Positions 60,311 to 64,000 of a stretch of DNA of 64,000 bases are shown here, piece after piece; within the stretch, counting starts at the first letter, position 1; every line of letters begins with the position of its first letter. The translations under genes and the position numbers were made by a program. The stretch comes from Oreocharis arfaki (taxonomy: Eukaryota; Chordata; Aves; Passeriformes; Paramythiidae), in contig VZRR01002168.1 in the NCBI GenBank assembly GCA_013398015.1, positions 209,301 through 273,300 of the forward strand, in the 5' to 3' direction. Under the pieces are notes generated by a model. The model saw nothing but the letters and a program-made list of their open reading frames with translations, did not search any database and was not told the origin of the DNA.

Positions 60311-63300
60311 TGTGCCCAGGGCCATAAAGTGAAAAAGCTCTCTGCATCTGATGTCAATTCTTCAAAGAGGGACCCCCTCCTTACCGTTGGATATTGAGTC
60401 CCAGTTGGAGAGACTGCAAATTTGATCAGCCTAACAGAAACTACAGGCAAGCCTGGAAACAATATTCTCTTGTGTATGTCCTAAGAAAGTGCCATTCTTC
60501 CTCTATGCTTCGACTTCACCTACGGACAGATGCGCCCCGAACTTCCTGGGGAGAGACAGGGATACACCTCAAGATGACACACGCTGAAAACTGTAAACTT
60601 TAAGTCCCAGGCCAGACAGATACAGTTTAAAGACTGAAATGAAAAAGGTAGGTTGCCTACAACCCTTCAGATGGGCTAGGCGAGGGGAATTACATGTGAC
60701 AATACTGGCAGTGAATTCAATCAGACCTTTCTTTGCTCTAAATGCCCTGAGATCCTGTAAACTCCTTATCCTTTCCTCCTATAGCTCTACAGGATAGTAT
60801 TTTGAGAACAAGATGACTTATTGAAATGGAGGGCAATCTAACTCTTGCCATAGTGTTTAAAATTTAGGGTTTAACTTAAGAGGTTGAGGTTTCTCAGTTT
60901 CTGTAACAAGACAGGCAGAAAGCAGTAGATGCCAGCTTTTTCATTATGCGCGAGTGCAACACCTCTGTTTTAGTGCCACCCTTTGCTTATCCTCTACTGC
61001 CTTTAGTTTTATCTACCATTACATGTGAATGCACATTAGAGTTCCTACTTACAGTGCTGTGAAACCCTTCAGAAAATAAAAAAGCAGCTACAGAATCCTA
61101 AAAATATCAGCTCAGGCACTGCTTTTTCATCCATATTCATGAGGAGAGAGCTTTTGCTGACAATTCCACTGTGTTTTCCACGTAAGGGGAAGGTGTGGCC
61201 CTATGAACCTGCCAGATTGGCTCCATTGCCACCTTCTCCACCCTCTTTCCATTCTCCGCAGCTGCAGAAGAAAAGCAGAGATATTGCAGAGCATGGAGTC
61301 GTAGGAGTCGTCACTGAGATTATCAAGGTTCAACTCACAAAAAGATTTCTCAACCTAGGCTTTAACAAGGGCACTGAATCGTCACAATGAGAAGTAAATT
61401 CGGGTGCAACAAAAGCTGTGCTCAGAGCCTGGATGACCTGTGAGGTGAGCAGAACTGCAGTGACATCCCATGGGCACCAGCTGCCGCCAGGAGCACAGGC
61501 ACAGCACTGGGTACAGACACCCTCAGCTCAGGTGTTTGGTGTGATTCCTTGGCAGACCTGGCTTGTTCCTGTTTAGTTTCAGCAAAAACTTGCCCAGCCA
61601 GCTCCACAGAGGAGAGCCTTCAATAGGAAATGCAGCTTGCCAGGAAAGTTAGCTGGCCATGTGAAACCTCAGAAGGAAAATGAGGAGCCCCATTTGTCAG
61701 ACTTATAAACTGATGAAATTGGAACCTTGCCTCTAAAATAATATTAGTGGTAAATAAAATGCAGCTTTTTACCAAGCAGGCAACCTAAGCAAAAAAATAA
61801 AACAATGACAGTAAAACTTCTGGATGTCTGTCCCATCTATGAGGCCTGTTGATGTGGGGGGCAGAAGCCCTGCTTCACAGAGATGCAGTTTTTCACTCAG
61901 TGCCAGCTAGACTGCGTTATGTCCTTCATGTACGCATTACGCCATGCAAGGACCTCACCAAGCAATTTCCACTCATGTTGCTGCTGCCTGGTATCAAGCT
62001 TGCTACAAGTTTTGCGTGCTTTTTTTCTTTAAGTACAGTGAATTATGGTAGTTCAGGCCACAAAAGAGTATTGTTGAATGTGCTGGAAAAAGAAAGATTT
62101 ATAAGCTGGGCTTCTTTTTTTCTTTCAACAGATGAACACAAACACCAAAATTATAGCACAAGCTCCTAAAGTCCAATTATTAAGAAGAAAGGTTAGTCCC
62201 AAAGGCAAGAGGTACTAAGGTCTGCAAGATGTCCTAAAAATTGAAGCTGACTGTGAAACTTGAAAATAATAGGGGTACAAATTAGCTGCATGTGATCATC
62301 CGCTTCTGTTTACCCAAAGCATATCCTTTTCTTGTGGCTTTTGCATACATTGTGTTTACAGTGTGAATGAGCCACACATTCCTAGTGTTTACCATCCAGT
62401 ATTTCCCATTGGGAAGGTGGTGGTTAATGCTCAGTGCATGATTTGACTCTCAGGACAACTGCTCGTCTTGGGGCAAAACAAAAAGAAGAATTTATAAACC
62501 ACGTATTTCTCTCAAAAAATATAATATCCACTGAAAAGAAGTTGAAAACTTTCATTAATGTAGTGCCATAAAAAATTAAGCAATGATGAGACTAAAACAC
62601 ATATTTCATGATTTGTCCAGTGAACTAACTGCTTTTGATGTACAAATTAGGTTGCATACAAAACAAGCTCCTGTGAAAATTTCTTATCCTTCCTGATTTC
62701 AATGACATGTGAAATAAATTTTTTCTAGTCTTTTCCAAAGACATAATTTGTAATTTTAACAAAATGCTAGGGACCAGCCCAGCTCCTGGATAGATTTACT
62801 TTTACTATGTTCTTGACTCTCAATAAAACGAAAGACAAGTTTCCCTCATGGTATGTTAGCATTTTTTCATCAGACCCTTGATGGAGTCAAGGATTAGAGC
62901 ATAACAGGAATTACTGAGAAAAGCTAAACAAAATCCAAGCAGGATCAACAGGCCTTTAGCAGCACTCATGAGCATCTGAGTTTGGATTGGGTTGTATTTG
63001 TGGGGAAAACCTTTGTTGATTTTTACCTTGGTTGATCCCCCTCCCTGGCATCTCCAGTCTCCAGCACGGCATGGCACATCTACCAGGGCAGTACAGTGCC
63101 TTGGCAGAGATTTCCACCACTGGTAGCTGTAGCTCAAACCCTGGTCAAGGTCAAAAAGGAAGAGTGACAGTGGACATCGAGAGCTATTCCCAGGAGGAAT
63201 TCTTTCCATGCCATTGGTATGCACACAAATACAGCCTCCACCACATGTATTTGTAAGTCAGGGGTTCAGAGGGTTCCTGACCACTGCCTGCAGCACTGAA

Positions 63301-64000
63301 GCAACAGGGCTGCTGCTGGTCAGGATGGCGTTGTGTTAGCAGAGCTGTGTGGGAATCTGGCACAATCCCAGGTAATGCTCTGCCTGGTTTTGAGCAAGCC
63401 TGTGGCTTTTCACTACAGTTACTCTGCCACAGAAGATTTTTCCACAAACAAACACTTTGGCAAAGGCCCCCCAGAAAGGTCCCCAGGCCTTTAGCAAGGG
63501 CAGGGAATTTGTACAGAGGAGGTTCTGACCCCAGTGCTAGGTGCTGAGCTGTGCAGTGCAGGGTGATGGCCTCTAACCAGGAGCACTGGGCAGCAAAGAC
63601 CTCCCACCTATCAGCACTTCTGACTCATCCAACTCATTCCCAAGGAGGCTTTCCCAGGGGAACACACTCAACACACTCATATGTACAGACAGTGGCACTT
63701 CGTGAGCCTCTCTCTGCTAACATCACTGGTCTGCAAGGCTAGTGGGGTGGACTGAGAGCTGCAGTCACACAGCTCCTGCAGAAGCACACATCCCACTTCT
63801 GAAGGGATCAGAAACCCCAGCTAACATCCTTAACTTCCCCTCACCCTCTTCTTTTGTAGCTCTTCCTCTTCCCCCTCCCCCACGTTTTATTTTTTAAATT
63901 GACACTTTTCCTTAAATACCTGGGGCTCCTTCTTTAGCCTGACTTCCCTCAGGAATGCTACCAGTTCCATCTCCTTTATGAACTACTGGACCTTGGCATC
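60311..64000. other. Noncoding stretch to the window end
   Basis: There is no recognised gene, RNA or repeat. Overlapping frames at 62856-63224 (122 codons, minus) and 61849-62169 (106 codons, plus) show no known domain. From about 63000 to 63800 the DNA is G+C-richer. Confidence 0.5.

Noticed and set aside
1..64000. CRISPR arrays, operons, bacterial mobile elements, tRNA or rRNA genes
   Set aside because: No regularly spaced direct repeats, no prokaryotic gene density and no tRNA box B (ggttcgaatcc-type) sequence was noticed. The window is vertebrate noncoding DNA.

Overview
The window reads as vertebrate, almost certainly avian (at least sauropsid), nuclear DNA. The evidence is a set of CR1 LINE 3' ends, several with the octamer-type tail (attctatgat), together with low overall repeat density, AT-rich composition and no prokaryotic gene organisation. 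No protein-coding gene, rRNA or tRNA could be recognised. The open reading frames are all short (160 codons at most), occur on both strands and match no family I know. I interpret the window as intergenic or deep intronic DNA.

Layout. 1-900: an old CR1 copy on the + strand. 900-11400: undistinguished AT-rich DNA with one perfect small hairpin near 9020. 11400-13110: a long pyrimidine tract ending in a splice-acceptor-like AG with a short ORF and AATAAA behind it, an (ATT)n microsatellite, a MIR-like SINE relic and another ancient repeat. 13100-25080: mostly featureless, with a truncated CR1 at 19.1 kb. 25.1-25.6 kb: an ancient antisense CR1/L3-type fragment, possibly extending to 26.3 kb. 26-38 kb: sparse ancient repeat motifs, a (CA)n tract, the best-preserved CR1 (33.68-34.00 kb) and a CR1 tail at 35.1 kb. 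38.6 kb: an alternating AT-rich inverted-repeat module. 39-45 kb: simple repeats, including an 18-unit (TG)n, and an exon-like block at 43.2 kb. 45-51 kb: a more GC-rich segment with overlapping open frames and a GGGAN pentamer array with strong G-quadruplex potential at 49.0 kb. 51.9 kb: a MIR-like relic. 52.6-53.1 kb: the densest CpG cluster in the window, followed by TAAT cores and a canonical TATA motif, the best regulatory candidate. 54.5 kb: a microexon-like element. 56.7-57.5 kb: two single-N positions, each lying at the junction of a near-duplicate segment, which looks like unmerged contig overlaps. 57.5-64 kb: little recognisable.

The features do not form a gene system. The most reliable results are the CR1 elements, the simple repeats, the G4 array and the assembly artefacts. 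Exon, promoter and ancient-repeat-family calls are inferences from reading and need alignment, RNA or comparative data. Family assignments come from remembered consensus features, not from a database search.
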